DNA of 64,000 bases from Sva-07 sp963716095 (GCA_963716095.1 CAVQSV010000008.1:1-64000), one strand, 5' to 3'; shown: positions 46,220 to 55,882, numbered from the stretch's first letter. Made by a program: numbers and translations. Notes: generated by a model from the sequence alone, not told the origin.

Positions 46220-48764
46220 CAGCGGTCCTTCATGCGCTTGGGGTCGGCGTTCGCCGGGTCGTCGGGCCACTGGTGCTTCGGATACCGACCGGCCATGTCC
46301 TTCTTCACCTCTGCCCACGAACCCGTCCAGAAGCCGGGCAGGTCGGCGGTCACCTGAATCGGACGATCTGCAGGGGACAGCAGGTGGAGTCGGATCGGCA
46401 CGCCTCCTGCGGTCGGGTGCGTGGTGACCCCGAAGAGATCCTGCACACGCACGAACGCATCGGGTTGTTCGCCCGCGTAGTCGATCGGGACGTCACGACC
46501 CGACGGCAGGGCGAGCTCAGCGGGTGCCACGTCGTCGAGGTCGGCGCCCTGCGGCCACGGGAGTTGGCTGCGAAGCACCATCGTGACGTCGAGCCGTTCC
46601 AGGTCGGAACGCCCGGTTGCTCCCGGCAGATACGGCGCAAGCCACTCGTCGACGGTGGCGATCAGTTGCTTGGTGGACCAGTCCGGCCACGGGTCGCCGA
46701 TCGTTCGGTGCAGGAACGCCACGCGGTCGCGCAGCGACGTCGCGGCCGCTGACCAGCGGAGTGCGCCGAGCTGTGTGGAGCGCATCCGGCTCATCGAGCG
46801 CGGCAGTGGTCTCGTCGCTCGGCTGGGGCCGGTTGACCTGCCTGCCGAGCTGGATCGACCCGAGCCGCCGCTCGATGATCTCCACGAGATCGTCGCGGTC
46901 GGTGTCCCACTCGATGGTTCGGCGTTCGACGATCTCGGCTCCGAACTCGGCGATCACCGTGTCGGAGTCGACGGTCGCAGCGAGGCGGATGCGGGCGCGA
47001 TCGCGGCGTCCGTCGAGGTCGGCGGCCACCACGAACAACTCGTCGGCGAGTGGATCGTCGTCGGGGAGCCACGCGCCGGCACCCGAGCGGAGCTGGAACT
47101 GGCCGGGACGGCGTCTCGCAGCGAGACGGTCCGGGTAGCCGAGCAGCAGTACCGAACCGGCGCGGTCGGCCTCGACGGCGTCGAGGTCGAACCCGATCCT
47201 CGCCCGCCGAGCCAGGTCGGCCGACCGCTCCCGAAGGCGGCGGACCGCACCTCGGTCCGCGGCGTCGTGACCGCGCCGACCGGTGAGTGCGCCGATACGA
47301 AGTGCGAGGTCGGCTGGAAGATCGTCGGGGCGCCCGCGAAAGATGTCGCGTTCCTCCACCAGCGTGGCGATCACGCAGGCCAGGCTCGAGGCGTCGACCG
47401 CCACCATGCGCGCAAGGCGAGGGTGCACCGGGAGGCCGAGCATGGTGCGGCCGAGCGGTGTGATCGAACCGTTGTCGTCGATGGCGTGGAGGTCGGCGAG
47501 CAGCTCGCGGGCCTGAGCGAGCGCACCCGCGGGCGGCGGGTCGATGAACCTCAGCTCGTCGCCGCCACCCCACGCGGCGAGTTCGAGCGCGAACCCGGCG
47601 AGGTCGGCCTGGGCGATCTCGGGTGAGCGATGCTTGGCACGAGTGCCGTGCTCGATCTTGCTCCAGAGTCGGTACGCGGCGCCGGGCTCGGTACGGCCGG
47701 CGCGTCCCGCCCGCTGCTCGGCCGACGCCCGGCTGGTCGCGACCGTCGTCAGTCGGGTCATGCCGCTGCGTGCGTCGAAGCGTGGCTCGCGGGCGAGGCC
47801 GCTGTCGACCACGATGCGCACCCCGTCGACGGTCAGGGAGGTCTCGGCGATGTCGGTCGACAGCACGACGCGGCGGCGCCCCGGTCGCGACGGTGCCAAC
47901 GCTGCGTCTTGTTCGGCCAGAGAAAGCGCTCCGGCGAGTGGGAAGACGTCGACGTCGGGTCCGACGGTGTCGCGCAGCATCGACTCGCTGCGTCGGATCT
48001 CGCCGATTCCAGGGAGGAACACGAGGACGTCGCCGGCCTGTTCACGCAGCGCCCGCTGGACCGTTGCGACCACATCGGGTTCGATCCGATTCCCGCCACC
48101 CGGTCCAGGGCGCGATGGTCGCCCGCTACGTCGGCCGGTGGTGCGACCGCCGCCGGTCGGCGAACGGGGCGCCCAGTGCATCTCGACGTCGAACATGCGG
48201 CCTTCGCTCTCGATCACCGGCGCATCGAGCAGTGCGGTGAGGCCCTCGACGTCGGGTGTGGCCGACATCGCCAGCAGCCGGAGATCCGGCCGAATCGTCG
48301 AGGCGACGTCGAGTGCGAGCGCAAGACCCAGGTCGGTGGTCAGGTTGCGTTCGTGCACTTCGTCGAAGATCACGAGACCGATGCCGGGGAGTTCGGGGTC
48401 GTTCTGGAGGCGTCGAGTGAGCACGCCCTCGGTGAGCACCTCGATCCGCGTGTCGGCGCCGATGTGGCGCTCGTCGCGGGTCTGGTAGCCGACGAGTGCA
48501 CCGACCGTGGTGTGTGTCGGTGTCGGCCATCCGGCGCGCAGCTGCCCGAGTCGCAAGCCGTCGCGGTTCGAGCATCACGATCCGCTGGCCGGCCAACCAC
48601 GGCTCGTCGAGCAGGGCGAGGGGGATCACCGTGGTCTTGCCGGCACCGGGAGGGGCCACGAGCACGGCGCGCCGCTGTTGCGACAGGGCGGAGCGGACCT
48701 CGGCGATCGCTTCGACGACCGGCAGATCGGGCAGTGCCGGTCGTTCGGGAGGCCCAGAGGGCAC
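46219..48764 (-). CDS. hrpB: ATP-dependent helicase HrpB, two frameshifts
   Basis: DEAH-box RNA-type helicase. GTG 48764 starts PLPDLPVVEAIAEV-like sequence; motif I APPGAGKTTVIPLA, motif Ia MLEPRRLATRAAARR. A frameshift near 48508 leads to LVIFDEVHERNLTTDL (DEVH), LLAMSATPDVEGL (SAT), VVLSTDIAETSLTVDGV and the motif VI stretch SAEQRAGRAGRTEPG. A second frameshift near 46790 gives the HrpB C-terminal domain (LPGFWTGSWAEVKKDMAG, RYPKHQWP) to 46219. About 848 residues, as in the family. The cellular role is poorly known. Confidence 0.88.
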
Positions 48765-48767
48765 GGG

Positions 48768-49313
48768 TCAGCCCAGTGCGGGTGAGCCGCGGAAGGCGCC
48801 CGGGTCGCCGGGGCCGGGCACGGGGATCGAAGTCCACCAGCAGACCTCGGCGATGGCGTCGGCGACCGATTCCCACTCCGGCGGGTTCCAACCCTGCGCA
48901 GCCGCTGCCACCACGCCGTCCACTCGGGTGAACACGAACGCCGGGAGTTCGTGGAGGCCGACCGCCTTCACGAACGATCGATCGGGATCGCTGAACGCAA
49001 GGAACCGGTCGGCGTATGGGCCGAGGAAGGCATGTGTGTCGGCGGCGTTGGCGGTGACGATCAGGTTGATCCGGGCGTCGGACCCCCGGAACTGCTCGAG
49101 CACACGGGCTGCCGACTTGAGCACCCACGCGCTCTCGTTGGTGTACGGGTCGAGCACGACGGAGGCGAGATGGAACGTGGTGAGCCACTCCATGATCGGG
49201 CGTCCCTCGCCTGCCGCGCCGTCGACCAGCGGCGTCAAGACGAGGTCGGCCGGGAGCTGTTCGCCCAGGCGTGACGGAGCCGGTGCTGCGGTGTCGGGGG
49301 TCGTGTCAGCCAC
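48768..49313 (-). CDS. Thioredoxin-fold-like hypothetical protein
   Basis: About 181 residues from GTG 49313. The middle (VVLDPYTNESAWVLKSAARV, ARINLIVTANAADTHAFLGP, GLHELPAFVFTRVDG with a cis-Pro-like site) resembles a thioredoxin fold, but the active-site Cys pair is absent, so redox activity is unlikely. Its stop is three bases from the hrpB start, making a three-gene unit with hrpB and tauE. Function unknown. Confidence 0.6.
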   Translation of the reverse strand: MADTTPDTAAPAPSRLGEQLPADLVLTPLVDGAAGEGRPIMEWLTTFHLASVVLDPYTNESAWVLKSAARVLEQFRGSDARINLIVTANAADTHAFLGPYADRFLAFSDPDRSFVKAVGLHELPAFVFTRVDGVVAAAAQGWNPPEWESVADAIAEVCWWTSIPVPGPGDPGAFRGSPALG

Positions 49314-49446
49314 GGCCAGCGATCGTAGCGACTGCCACCCCCGATCGGGGTATCCACAACCGGTGACGCCGCTGCCTGGCACCGCATCACACGTCGGCGT
49401 TGGGTACCGCACGACACGATCGGTGGATGAGGGGTACGGTTCCGCC

Positions 49447-50259
49447 GTGCACCCGATCGAGCATCTCCGCTACGTCGCGAGGGCCCAAGGCGCCGACCCG
49501 GCGTCGCTGGTCGAGGAGACCGCCCACGCACTCGGCTCGCTCCACTTCGATCCGTCGGGCCTGGTCGTCGTGTGTCGCCGCATTGTCGAGCGCCACCCGT
49601 TCACCGGCGCACTGTGGTGGCTGTGCGCCAACGTCGTGACGTCGGCCGAACCGTTCGAGGCGGTGTGGGAACTGGCCGACGAGGTTCGCAGCGACCGCAC
49701 CGGGGCCGAACTGGCAGCGGTGCTCGTCGACGAGGCGACCGTGGTCACCATCGGTGATCCCGATGTGGTCGGCGACGGGTTGATCCGTCGAGGCGACATC
49801 CGGGTGCTCGCGTTCGACGCCGGCTTCACCGCGACATCGTTCGTGCGGCGGATGGAGCGCTATGACGTCGACGCCGAACCGGTCGACGCCGGTGTGGCCG
49901 GCGCGGCGGTGGCGGTCGCCGACGTGGTGTTGGTCGAGGCGTTGGCCATCGATTCCGAACGTGCGGTGATGCCGATCGGCTCCTCGACCATCGCTGGGTT
50001 GGCTGCCACGTTCGGCACCGAGGTCTGGGTCGTGGCGGGTGTGGGGCGACGTCTGCCATCTGGCTTGCTCGATGCGATGGTGACCAAGGTCGAGGCGTTG
50101 CGCGCCGACACCGACCCGTGGGACCTCGACGTCGAGGTGCTTCCGACCTCGATGTTCACCCATGTCGTCGGCCCGAACGGCAAGGTCCCGATGGGTCCGC
50201 CGGCGATCGTGGCCGAGTGCCCGATGGCTCACGAACTGCTCCGCTCCAGCCACATCTGA
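49447..50259 (+). CDS. eIF2B-alpha/MtnA-like protein
   Basis: 270 residues from GTG 49447. The C-terminal half carries the eIF2B-like Rossmann-type pattern: ADVVLVEALAIDSERAVMPI, GSSTIAGLAATFGTEVWVVA and VGRRLPSGLLDAM, where sugar-phosphate isomerases of this superfamily (MtnA, ribose-1,5-bisphosphate isomerase) bind substrate. The usual catalytic Cys and Asp are not clearly conserved (GADAI is EALAI here), so enzymatic activity is doubtful. It is probably a single-gene unit. Confidence 0.6.
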   Translation: MHPIEHLRYVARAQGADPASLVEETAHALGSLHFDPSGLVVVCRRIVERHPFTGALWWLCANVVTSAEPFEAVWELADEVRSDRTGAELAAVLVDEATVVTIGDPDVVGDGLIRRGDIRVLAFDAGFTATSFVRRMERYDVDAEPVDAGVAGAAVAVADVVLVEALAIDSERAVMPIGSSTIAGLAATFGTEVWVVAGVGRRLPSGLLDAMVTKVEALRADTDPWDLDVEVLPTSMFTHVVGPNGKVPMGPPAIVAECPMAHELLRSSHI

Positions 50260-50348
50260 CCGCCGCCCCCGCCACCAACTCCCGCCCCCACCAACTCCCG
50301 CCCACCACCCGCCCCCACCCGCCCCCACCCCGTTCACCCACCCCACCC

Positions 50349-50472
50349 CGTTCACGTTGCACTCTGGATGGGTCGGTTCATCCGATGTGTCACGCGAACG
50401 TGGTGGGCCGGCGCCTCCCACGTTCGTGTTGCAGATCGGATGGGCCGGTTCGTCCGATGTGTCACGCGAACA
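50349..50472. repeat. Palindrome family D, two 52-bp units (left pair)
   Basis: Units at 50349-50400 and 50421-50472, 20 bases apart. Each is an imperfect palindrome beginning CGTTC and ending GTCACGCGAACG, with a TGGATG/CATCC inner stem. The same two-unit arrangement occurs inverted at 51494-51615. The preceding 50260-50348 is a C-rich, CCCCACC-type low-complexity tract with no gene. Confidence 0.85.
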
Positions 50473-50524
50473 GTGCGTGGGTGGGGGTGGCGAGCGCGCC
50501 GGCCGGCTCGGGTGGCGGCCGGCG

Positions 50525-51454
50525 TCAGGCGGCTTCAGGTGAGCCACTCGGCCCGCTGCGCGGTCGCAGACGCGCTCGGAGCGTTCGCCCCACCATCGTC
50601 GGCCGTTTCGTGACGTCGTCCCAGGTGTACTCGAAGACGCGCTGGCCCAGATCCTGGAGTTCGTTGCGTCGTTGCGCATCGCGGGCTCGCTCGCTCGGAC
50701 TTGCGTGGCCGCGACCGCCAGACACCTCGACCACCACGCCGTCGTCGAACAGGAAATCGACGCGGGCGACGTGGCGCCGATCGCGTCGGAACACGACCTG
50801 CGTCCGGGGTCGGGGCAGTCCCATCTCGCGTGTCAACTCGAGGAAGCGGCGCTCGAGCATGGTGTGCCCGCCGGAATCGGTGATGAGCTCTTCGACCAGT
50901 CGGCACCCACCCCGACCGGACCCCCGAAGGCCGTCGAGTTGCCTCCGCAACACCTCGGGCGACGAGAGCTGCAACCGGACCGCGCTGTCGATGGCGGCCT
51001 CGATCCTGGGTCGGGACGCTCCGGCCAGTGCGAGATCGAAGACCGTGCGTGTCGCTGATGTGGCGCGGAAGCCCTCCACGACAACGAAGTCGGTCGACCG
51101 CACCCGGGTGGTGGTGTGCACGGCGAATGGGAGCAGTGGCGGACGTCGCCCTCTCGCGATGGTGAAATCGACCGCACGATGGTCCGACCGATCGAGACCA
51201 TGCAGGCAAGCTGCGGCTTCGAAGCTCACCCAGCTTCGTTCTCCGAGACACAGCAACCCGGCTCGGAGGCGTTGTCGTTGCGTGTTGGGCGCGCCTCGGA
51301 TGGCGTAGACGCGAGGTGCGATGCGTTGGAGCTGCCCGTCGGCGATCAGTCGCTGTTGGGCCCACTTGGAGATCCCGAGCGCACGGAGCTGCTTGCTCTG
51401 GATCAGTCCTTCCTGATCGGCGGCGAGAGTCGTGAGAGCGTCGTCGAGCTTCAT
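50525..51454 (-). CDS. AbiEi-like antitoxin domain plus DUF559 nuclease-like protein
   Basis: 309 residues from ATG 51454. The N-terminal part resembles the AbiEi-type winged-helix antitoxin (ADQEGLIQSKQLRALGISKW, then LIADGQLQRIAPRVYAIRGA). The C-terminal 110 residues resemble the DUF559/Vsr-like PD-(D/E)xK fold: VARVDFLFDDGVVVEVSGGR, with Asp and Glu-x-Ser at catalytic-like positions, and RDAQRRNELQDLGQRVFEYTW. Such proteins are common in actinobacteria, often as single genes without AbiEii. The gene is bracketed by inverted pairs of family D repeats. Function unproven. Confidence 0.75.
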   Translation of the reverse strand: MKLDDALTTLAADQEGLIQSKQLRALGISKWAQQRLIADGQLQRIAPRVYAIRGAPNTQRQRLRAGLLCLGERSWVSFEAAACLHGLDRSDHRAVDFTIARGRRPPLLPFAVHTTTRVRSTDFVVVEGFRATSATRTVFDLALAGASRPRIEAAIDSAVRLQLSSPEVLRRQLDGLRGSGRGGCRLVEELITDSGGHTMLERRFLELTREMGLPRPRTQVVFRRDRRHVARVDFLFDDGVVVEVSGGRGHASPSERARDAQRRNELQDLGQRVFEYTWDDVTKRPTMVGRTLRARLRPRSGPSGSPEAA

Positions 51455-51493
51455 GATCAGGCAGTGGGCGATCGCCCGCCCCAACCGGAACCA

Positions 51494-51615
51494 CGTTCGC
51501 GTGACGTTCTGGATGACTCGTCCCATCCAGAGTGCAACGCGAACGAGGGAGCGCTGGCGCTGACGTTCGCGTGACGTTCTGGATGACCCGTCCCATCCGA
51601 AGTGCAACGCGAACG
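51494..51615. repeat. Palindrome family D, two 52-bp units (right pair, inverted)
   Basis: Units at 51494-51545 and 51564-51615, 18 bases apart, reverse complements of the left pair (core CGTTCGCGTGACGTTCTGGA). Within the two units only a few positions differ. Together with the left pair they form terminal inverted repeats around one gene. Confidence 0.87.
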
Positions 51616-51640
51616 GAGAGGTGGCTGGGTCGGCCCGCCG

Positions 51641-51937
51641 TCAGATGCGGCGCTGGGCGGGGGGATGGCCGAGGATGTCGGTCATCACCTCGCGTGCTTC
51701 GGCCTTGCGGTCTTCGGTGACGAAGACCCGGGCCATCGGCTCACGGCTGTTCATGTACAAGTTGAGGTTGTAGTCGTCGGTGGTCACCGCAGGGACTCCC
51801 TGGGCGTTGAGCTCGTCGACGATCATCGGCGCCATCCACTGCGGCACCCATCCGGCCTCGACCGTTCGGTCGGGGTTCGGCGGCTTCGGTTCGTGTTTGC
51901 CGAACACCCAATGCCACGCACTTCGAAACGTCGGCAC
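51641..51937 (-). CDS. Small DUF2007-like protein
   Basis: 98 residues. PQWMAPMIVDELNAQGVPAV followed by YMNSREPMARVFVTEDRKAE resembles the DUF2007 putative signal-transducing domain (short alpha/beta, found in many bacteria). A Trp-rich N-terminus (SAWHWVFGKHEPKPPNPD) precedes it. Divergent from the pyrimidine genes. Function unknown. Confidence 0.6.
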   Translation of the reverse strand: MPTFRSAWHWVFGKHEPKPPNPDRTVEAGWVPQWMAPMIVDELNAQGVPAVTTDDYNLNLYMNSREPMARVFVTEDRKAEAREVMTDILGHPPAQRRI

Positions 51938-52020
51938 CTATTGTCCGCCTCTCGGGGCATCAGTAGTGTCAGACCACCCACTCATCGCGCTCAACCTAGG
52001 CGCCCGATCGACGAGGTGTC

Positions 52021-52863
52021 ATGGCCAACATCATCAAAGCCGCTCTCCTGCAGACCGACTGGACGGGCGACAAGGAGTCGATGATCGTCAAGCACGAGGA
52101 GGCTGCCCGCGAGGCCGCCGCCCAAGGTGCGCAGATCATGTGCTTCCAGGAGCTCTTCTACGGCCCCTACTTCTGCCAGGTGCAAGACGCCGAGTACTAC
52201 GACTACACCGAGTACATCCCGGACGGCCCCACCACGAAACGGTTCCAGGCACTCGCCAAGGAGCTGAACATGGTGATGGTGCTGCCGATGTACGAGATCG
52301 AGCAACCCGGCGTCTACTACAACACCGCCGCGGTGATCGACGCCGATGGCAGCTACCTCGGCAAGTTCCGCAAGCAGCACATCCCACAGGTGAAGGGGTT
52401 CTGGGAGAAGTTCTACTTCCGTCCCGGCAACGGCGGCTATCCGGTGTTCGACACCGCGGTCGGCAAGGTCGGCGTGTACATCTGCTACGACCGCCACTTC
52501 CCCGAAGGGTGGCGAGCACTCGGCCTCAACGGCGCCGAGATCGTCTTCAACCCGTCGGCCACCCACCGCGGGCTCAGCGAATACCTGTGGTCGATCGAAC
52601 AGCCCGCCGCCGCGGTGGCGAACATGTACTACGTCGGAGCGATCAACCGGGTCGGCATCGAGCCGCTCGGCGACAACGATTTCTACGGCCAGAGCTACTT
52701 CGTCGACCCGAGGGGCCAGTACGTCGGCGACAAGGGCGACCCGTACCTGCCGGAGTTGATCGTGCGAGAGCTCGACATGGATCGAATCAAGGAAGTGCGC
52801 GACGGCTGGGCGTTCTACCGAGATCGTCGCCCCGACGCCTACGGCGAACTGGTGGAGGGCTGA
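52021..52863 (+). CDS. Beta-ureidopropionase (N-carbamoyl-beta-alanine amidohydrolase), nitrilase superfamily
   Basis: Releases beta-alanine, CO2 and ammonia from N-carbamoyl-beta-alanine, the third step of reductive uracil breakdown. 280-residue nitrilase fold with the Glu-Lys-Cys triad: Glu44 in MCFQELFYGPYF, Lys in YLGKFRKQHIPQVKGF and Cys in VGVYICYDRHFPEGWRALG. VFNPSATHRGLSEYLW matches the carbamoylase branch. The dihydropyrimidinase gene begins one base after its stop, so they are one operon. Confidence 0.88.
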   Translation: MANIIKAALLQTDWTGDKESMIVKHEEAAREAAAQGAQIMCFQELFYGPYFCQVQDAEYYDYTEYIPDGPTTKRFQALAKELNMVMVLPMYEIEQPGVYYNTAAVIDADGSYLGKFRKQHIPQVKGFWEKFYFRPGNGGYPVFDTAVGKVGVYICYDRHFPEGWRALGLNGAEIVFNPSATHRGLSEYLWSIEQPAAAVANMYYVGAINRVGIEPLGDNDFYGQSYFVDPRGQYVGDKGDPYLPELIVRELDMDRIKEVRDGWAFYRDRRPDAYGELVEG

Positions 52864-52864
52864 C

Positions 52865-54280
52865 ATGGCCACGACATTGATCTCCGGGGGCACGGTCATT
52901 TCGGCGGTCGGGCGTCGGGAAGCGGACGTCCTGATCGACGGCGAGTCGATCGTCGCCGTTCTCGCCCCTGGCCAGGCGGCCGCGATGGGTGTGAGCGCCG
53001 ATCGCTCGATCGATGCCACGGGCAAGTACGTCGTACCCGGTGGCGTCGACGTGCACACCCACATGGAGTTGCCGTTCGGTGGCACCGAGGCGTCGGACAC
53101 GTTCGAGACCGGAACCCGCGCAGCGGCGTGGGGCGGCGTCACCACGATCGTCGACTTCGCGGTGCAGAACACCGGCTTCAGCGTGCACGAGCGCCTCGCC
53201 GAGTGGCACGAGAAGGCTGCGGGCAACTGCGCGATCGACTACGGCTTCCACCAGATCATCGGTGGTGTCGACGACGAGTCGTTGAAGGCCATGACCTACC
53301 TCGTCGACAACGAGGGCATCACGAGCTTCAAGCTGTTCATGGCGTACCCCGGGGTGCTCTACTCCGACGACGGGCAGATCTTGCGGGCCATGCAGAACGC
53401 CTCCGAATCGGGCGCGATGATCATGATGCACGCCGAGAACGGCATCGCCATCGACGTCCTCGTCGCCCAGTCGATCGCACGGGGCGACACCGATCCGAAG
53501 TTCCACTCGCTCACCCGGCCCGCCGAGCTCGAGTCGGAGGCGACGCATCGGGCGATCCAGCTCGCGAAGGTCGCTGGCAACGTGCCGCTGTACATCGTGC
53601 ACATGTCGGCATCGGGCGCCCTCGAAGAAGTCGCTGCTGCGCAGCACGCCGGCCTCAACGTGTTCGCCGAGACGTGCCCGCAGTACCTCTATCTCACGCT
53701 CGAAGATCAGCTCGCACAGCCCGGCTTCGAGGGCGCCAAGTGGGTGTGCTCCACGCCGTTGCGCACCAAGCACGAGCATCACCAGGCCGACCTCTGGAAG
53801 GGCCTGCGGATGAACGAGCTCGCCGTGGTGTCGACCGATCACTGCCCGTTCTGCTTCAAGGATCAGAAGGAACTCGGGTTGGGCGACTTCTCGAAGATCC
53901 CGAACGGCATCGGTGGTGTCGAGCACCGCATGGAGCTGCTCTACCAAGGTGTGGTGCTCGGCGAGATCAGCTTGGAACGTTGGGTCGAAACGTGCTGCAC
54001 CACCCCGGCGCGCATGTTCGGACTGGAACGCAAGGGCGTCATCGAGCCGGGCGCCGATGCCGACATCCTCGTGTGGGACCCGACTCGGAAGACCACGATC
54101 GGAATCAACGACAAGCACCACATGAACATGGATCACTCGGCCTACGAAGGCTTCGAGATCGACGGCAAGGTCGACACGGTGCTCAGCCGCGGCACCGTCG
54201 TGATCGAGAACGACGCCTATGTCGGCCGCAAGGGCCACGGCAAGTTCGTCAAGCGAGGCCTCAGCCGCTACCTCCACTGA
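52865..54280 (+). CDS. Dihydropyrimidinase (D-hydantoinase family)
   Basis: Opens dihydrouracil/dihydrothymine rings to N-carbamoyl-beta-amino acids. 471-residue amidohydrolase: metal ligands GGVDVHTHMELPFGG (HxH), the carbamylated Lys in SFKLFMAYPGVL, MHAENGIAIDVL, IVHMSASGALEEVAAAQ and VVSTDHCPFCFKDQK (Asp ligand). ETCPQYLYLTLEDQLAQPGF is typical of dihydropyrimidinases. The stop codon is part of a family B palindrome. Second gene of the pyrimidine cluster. Confidence 0.92.
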   Translation: MATTLISGGTVISAVGRREADVLIDGESIVAVLAPGQAAAMGVSADRSIDATGKYVVPGGVDVHTHMELPFGGTEASDTFETGTRAAAWGGVTTIVDFAVQNTGFSVHERLAEWHEKAAGNCAIDYGFHQIIGGVDDESLKAMTYLVDNEGITSFKLFMAYPGVLYSDDGQILRAMQNASESGAMIMMHAENGIAIDVLVAQSIARGDTDPKFHSLTRPAELESEATHRAIQLAKVAGNVPLYIVHMSASGALEEVAAAQHAGLNVFAETCPQYLYLTLEDQLAQPGFEGAKWVCSTPLRTKHEHHQADLWKGLRMNELAVVSTDHCPFCFKDQKELGLGDFSKIPNGIGGVEHRMELLYQGVVLGEISLERWVETCCTTPARMFGLERKGVIEPGADADILVWDPTRKTTIGINDKHHMNMDHSAYEGFEIDGKVDTVLSRGTVVIENDAYVGRKGHGKFVKRGLSRYLH

Positions 54281-54375
54281 TCACATCTGGGGTCTGACCC
54301 CTGGCGTGACCGAACTGAATCGACACGAACGCACAACAAGCGATCACTCCTGGGGTCTGACCCCAGGCGTGATCG
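54278..54375. repeat. Palindrome family B, copies 2 and 3
   Basis: Copy 2 (about 54278-54311) begins with the dihydropyrimidinase TGA and has core GGGGTCTGACCCC. Copy 3 (54341-54375) has longer arms CGATCAC and GTGATCG around the same core. They occupy the 117-base gap before the semialdehyde dehydrogenase gene. Confidence 0.82.
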
Positions 54376-54397
54376 GCCACGACGAGGAGCGTCACTC

Positions 54398-55882
54398 ATG
54401 AAGCGCATCAGCCATTGGATCGATGGGAAGGTCGTCGAGTCGACGTCCGAACGGTCGTCGGCGGTGTTCGACCCGGCGACGGGCGAACAGAGCGGCGCGG
54501 TCGACCTCGCGTCCGTCGCCGAGGTCGAAGCCGCAGTGGCATCAGCGGCGCGGGCGTTCCCGGCGTGGCGGGCAGCGTCGCTGTCGCAGCGTGCCGAAGT
54601 GATGTTCCGCCTGCGCGAGTTGGTCGACGCCAATCGCAAGGAGATCGCTTCGCTCGTGTCTGCTGAGCACGGCAAGGTGCTCTCCGACGCGATGGGTGAG
54701 GTTGCGCGTGGCCTCGAGAACATCGAGTTCGCGTGTGGTGTCCCACAGCTGATCAAGGGCGACTACTCGGAGCAGGCCGCCGGCGGCATCGACGTGTATT
54801 CGATTCGCCAACCACTCGGTGTGGTGGCCGGGATCACGCCATTCAACTTCCCGGCGATGGTTCCGATGTGGATGTTCGCCAATGCATTGGCCTGCGGCAA
54901 CACGTTCGTGCTCAAGCCGAGCGAGAAGGATCCGTCGGTCTCGTTGTTCCTCGCCGAGTTGCTCGCCCAGGCCGGGTTGCCTGCTGGCTGCTTCAACGTG
55001 GTGCAGGGCGACAAGGTGGCCGTCGACGCACTGCTCGACCACGACGACGTTGCGGCCGTGAGCTTCGTCGGCTCGACGCCGATTGCGAAGTACATCTACG
55101 AGACCGGCACGGCCAAGGGCAAGCGGGTGCAGGCCCTCGGTGGTGCGAAGAACCACATGCTCGTTCTCGCTGACGCCGACGTCGACATGGCCGCCGATGC
55201 GGCCGTCGGCGCCGGCTACGGCTCCGCCGGCGAGCGCTGTATGGCGATCAGCGTCGTGCTCGCTGCCGATTCGATTGCGGATGAGTTGGTCACGAAAATC
55301 GCCGAGCGGATTCCGGCGATCAAGGTCGGCCCCGGCAACGAGGCCGGCAACGAGATGGGTCCCTTGATCACCGAGGAACACCGCGACAGGGTGAAGCACT
55401 ACGTCGACGCTGCGCCTGGCGAGGGTGCCACCGTCGTCGTCGACGGCCGTTCGGGTGCCGAGCGCGACGGGTTCTTTCTCGACCCGACGCTGCTCGACCA
55501 CGTGACACCGGAGATGGCCTGCTACCGAGACGAGATCTTCGGTCCCGTATTGAGTGTTGTCCGGGTGAGCGGCTATCAGGACGGCATCGAGACGATCAAC
55601 GCCAACCCGTACGCGAACGGCACGGCGATCTTCACCCGTGATGGCGGTGCGGCCCGCCAGTTCCAGTTCGACGTACAGGTCGGCATGGTCGGGGTCAATG
55701 TGCCGGTGCCGGTGCCCGTCAGCTACTACAGCTTCGGCGGGTGGAAGGCGAGCCTGTTCGGCGACACCCACATGTACGGACCGGAGGGCATCAGCTTCTA
55801 CACCCGGGCCAAGGTGGTCACCAGTCGCTGGCCCGACCCATCGACCAGCACGGTCGATCTCGGTTTCCCGGAGACGCGCTGA
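54398..55882 (+). CDS. mmsA: CoA-acylating methylmalonate/malonate-semialdehyde dehydrogenase
   Basis: Oxidises malonate semialdehyde (from beta-alanine) to acetyl-CoA, or methylmalonate semialdehyde to propionyl-CoA, with NAD+. 494 residues: RISHWIDGKVVESTSERSS start, GVVAGITPFNFPAMVPMWMF, LKPSEKDPSVSLFLAELL, VSFVGSTPIAKYIYETG, catalytic Cys in GSAGERCMAISVVL, and FFLDPTLLDHVTPEMACYRDE-type region. The GERCMA and FNFPAMVP motifs are specific to the MmsA/IolA group. It fits the uracil pathway here. Its TGA overlaps the next ATG by one base. Confidence 0.92.
   Translation: MKRISHWIDGKVVESTSERSSAVFDPATGEQSGAVDLASVAEVEAAVASAARAFPAWRAASLSQRAEVMFRLRELVDANRKEIASLVSAEHGKVLSDAMGEVARGLENIEFACGVPQLIKGDYSEQAAGGIDVYSIRQPLGVVAGITPFNFPAMVPMWMFANALACGNTFVLKPSEKDPSVSLFLAELLAQAGLPAGCFNVVQGDKVAVDALLDHDDVAAVSFVGSTPIAKYIYETGTAKGKRVQALGGAKNHMLVLADADVDMAADAAVGAGYGSAGERCMAISVVLAADSIADELVTKIAERIPAIKVGPGNEAGNEMGPLITEEHRDRVKHYVDAAPGEGATVVVDGRSGAERDGFFLDPTLLDHVTPEMACYRDEIFGPVLSVVRVSGYQDGIETINANPYANGTAIFTRDGGAARQFQFDVQVGMVGVNVPVPVPVSYYSFGGWKASLFGDTHMYGPEGISFYTRAKVVTSRWPDPSTSTVDLGFPETR

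Noticed and set aside
51455..51607. Longer N-terminus for the AbiEi/DUF559 gene
   Set aside because: The extra codons are entirely within family D repeats, which are open in several frames; ATG 51454 begins the recognised domain.
50349..51615. CRISPR array
   Set aside because: There are only two units per side, each unit is itself a palindrome, the two sides are inverted, and no cas gene is near.
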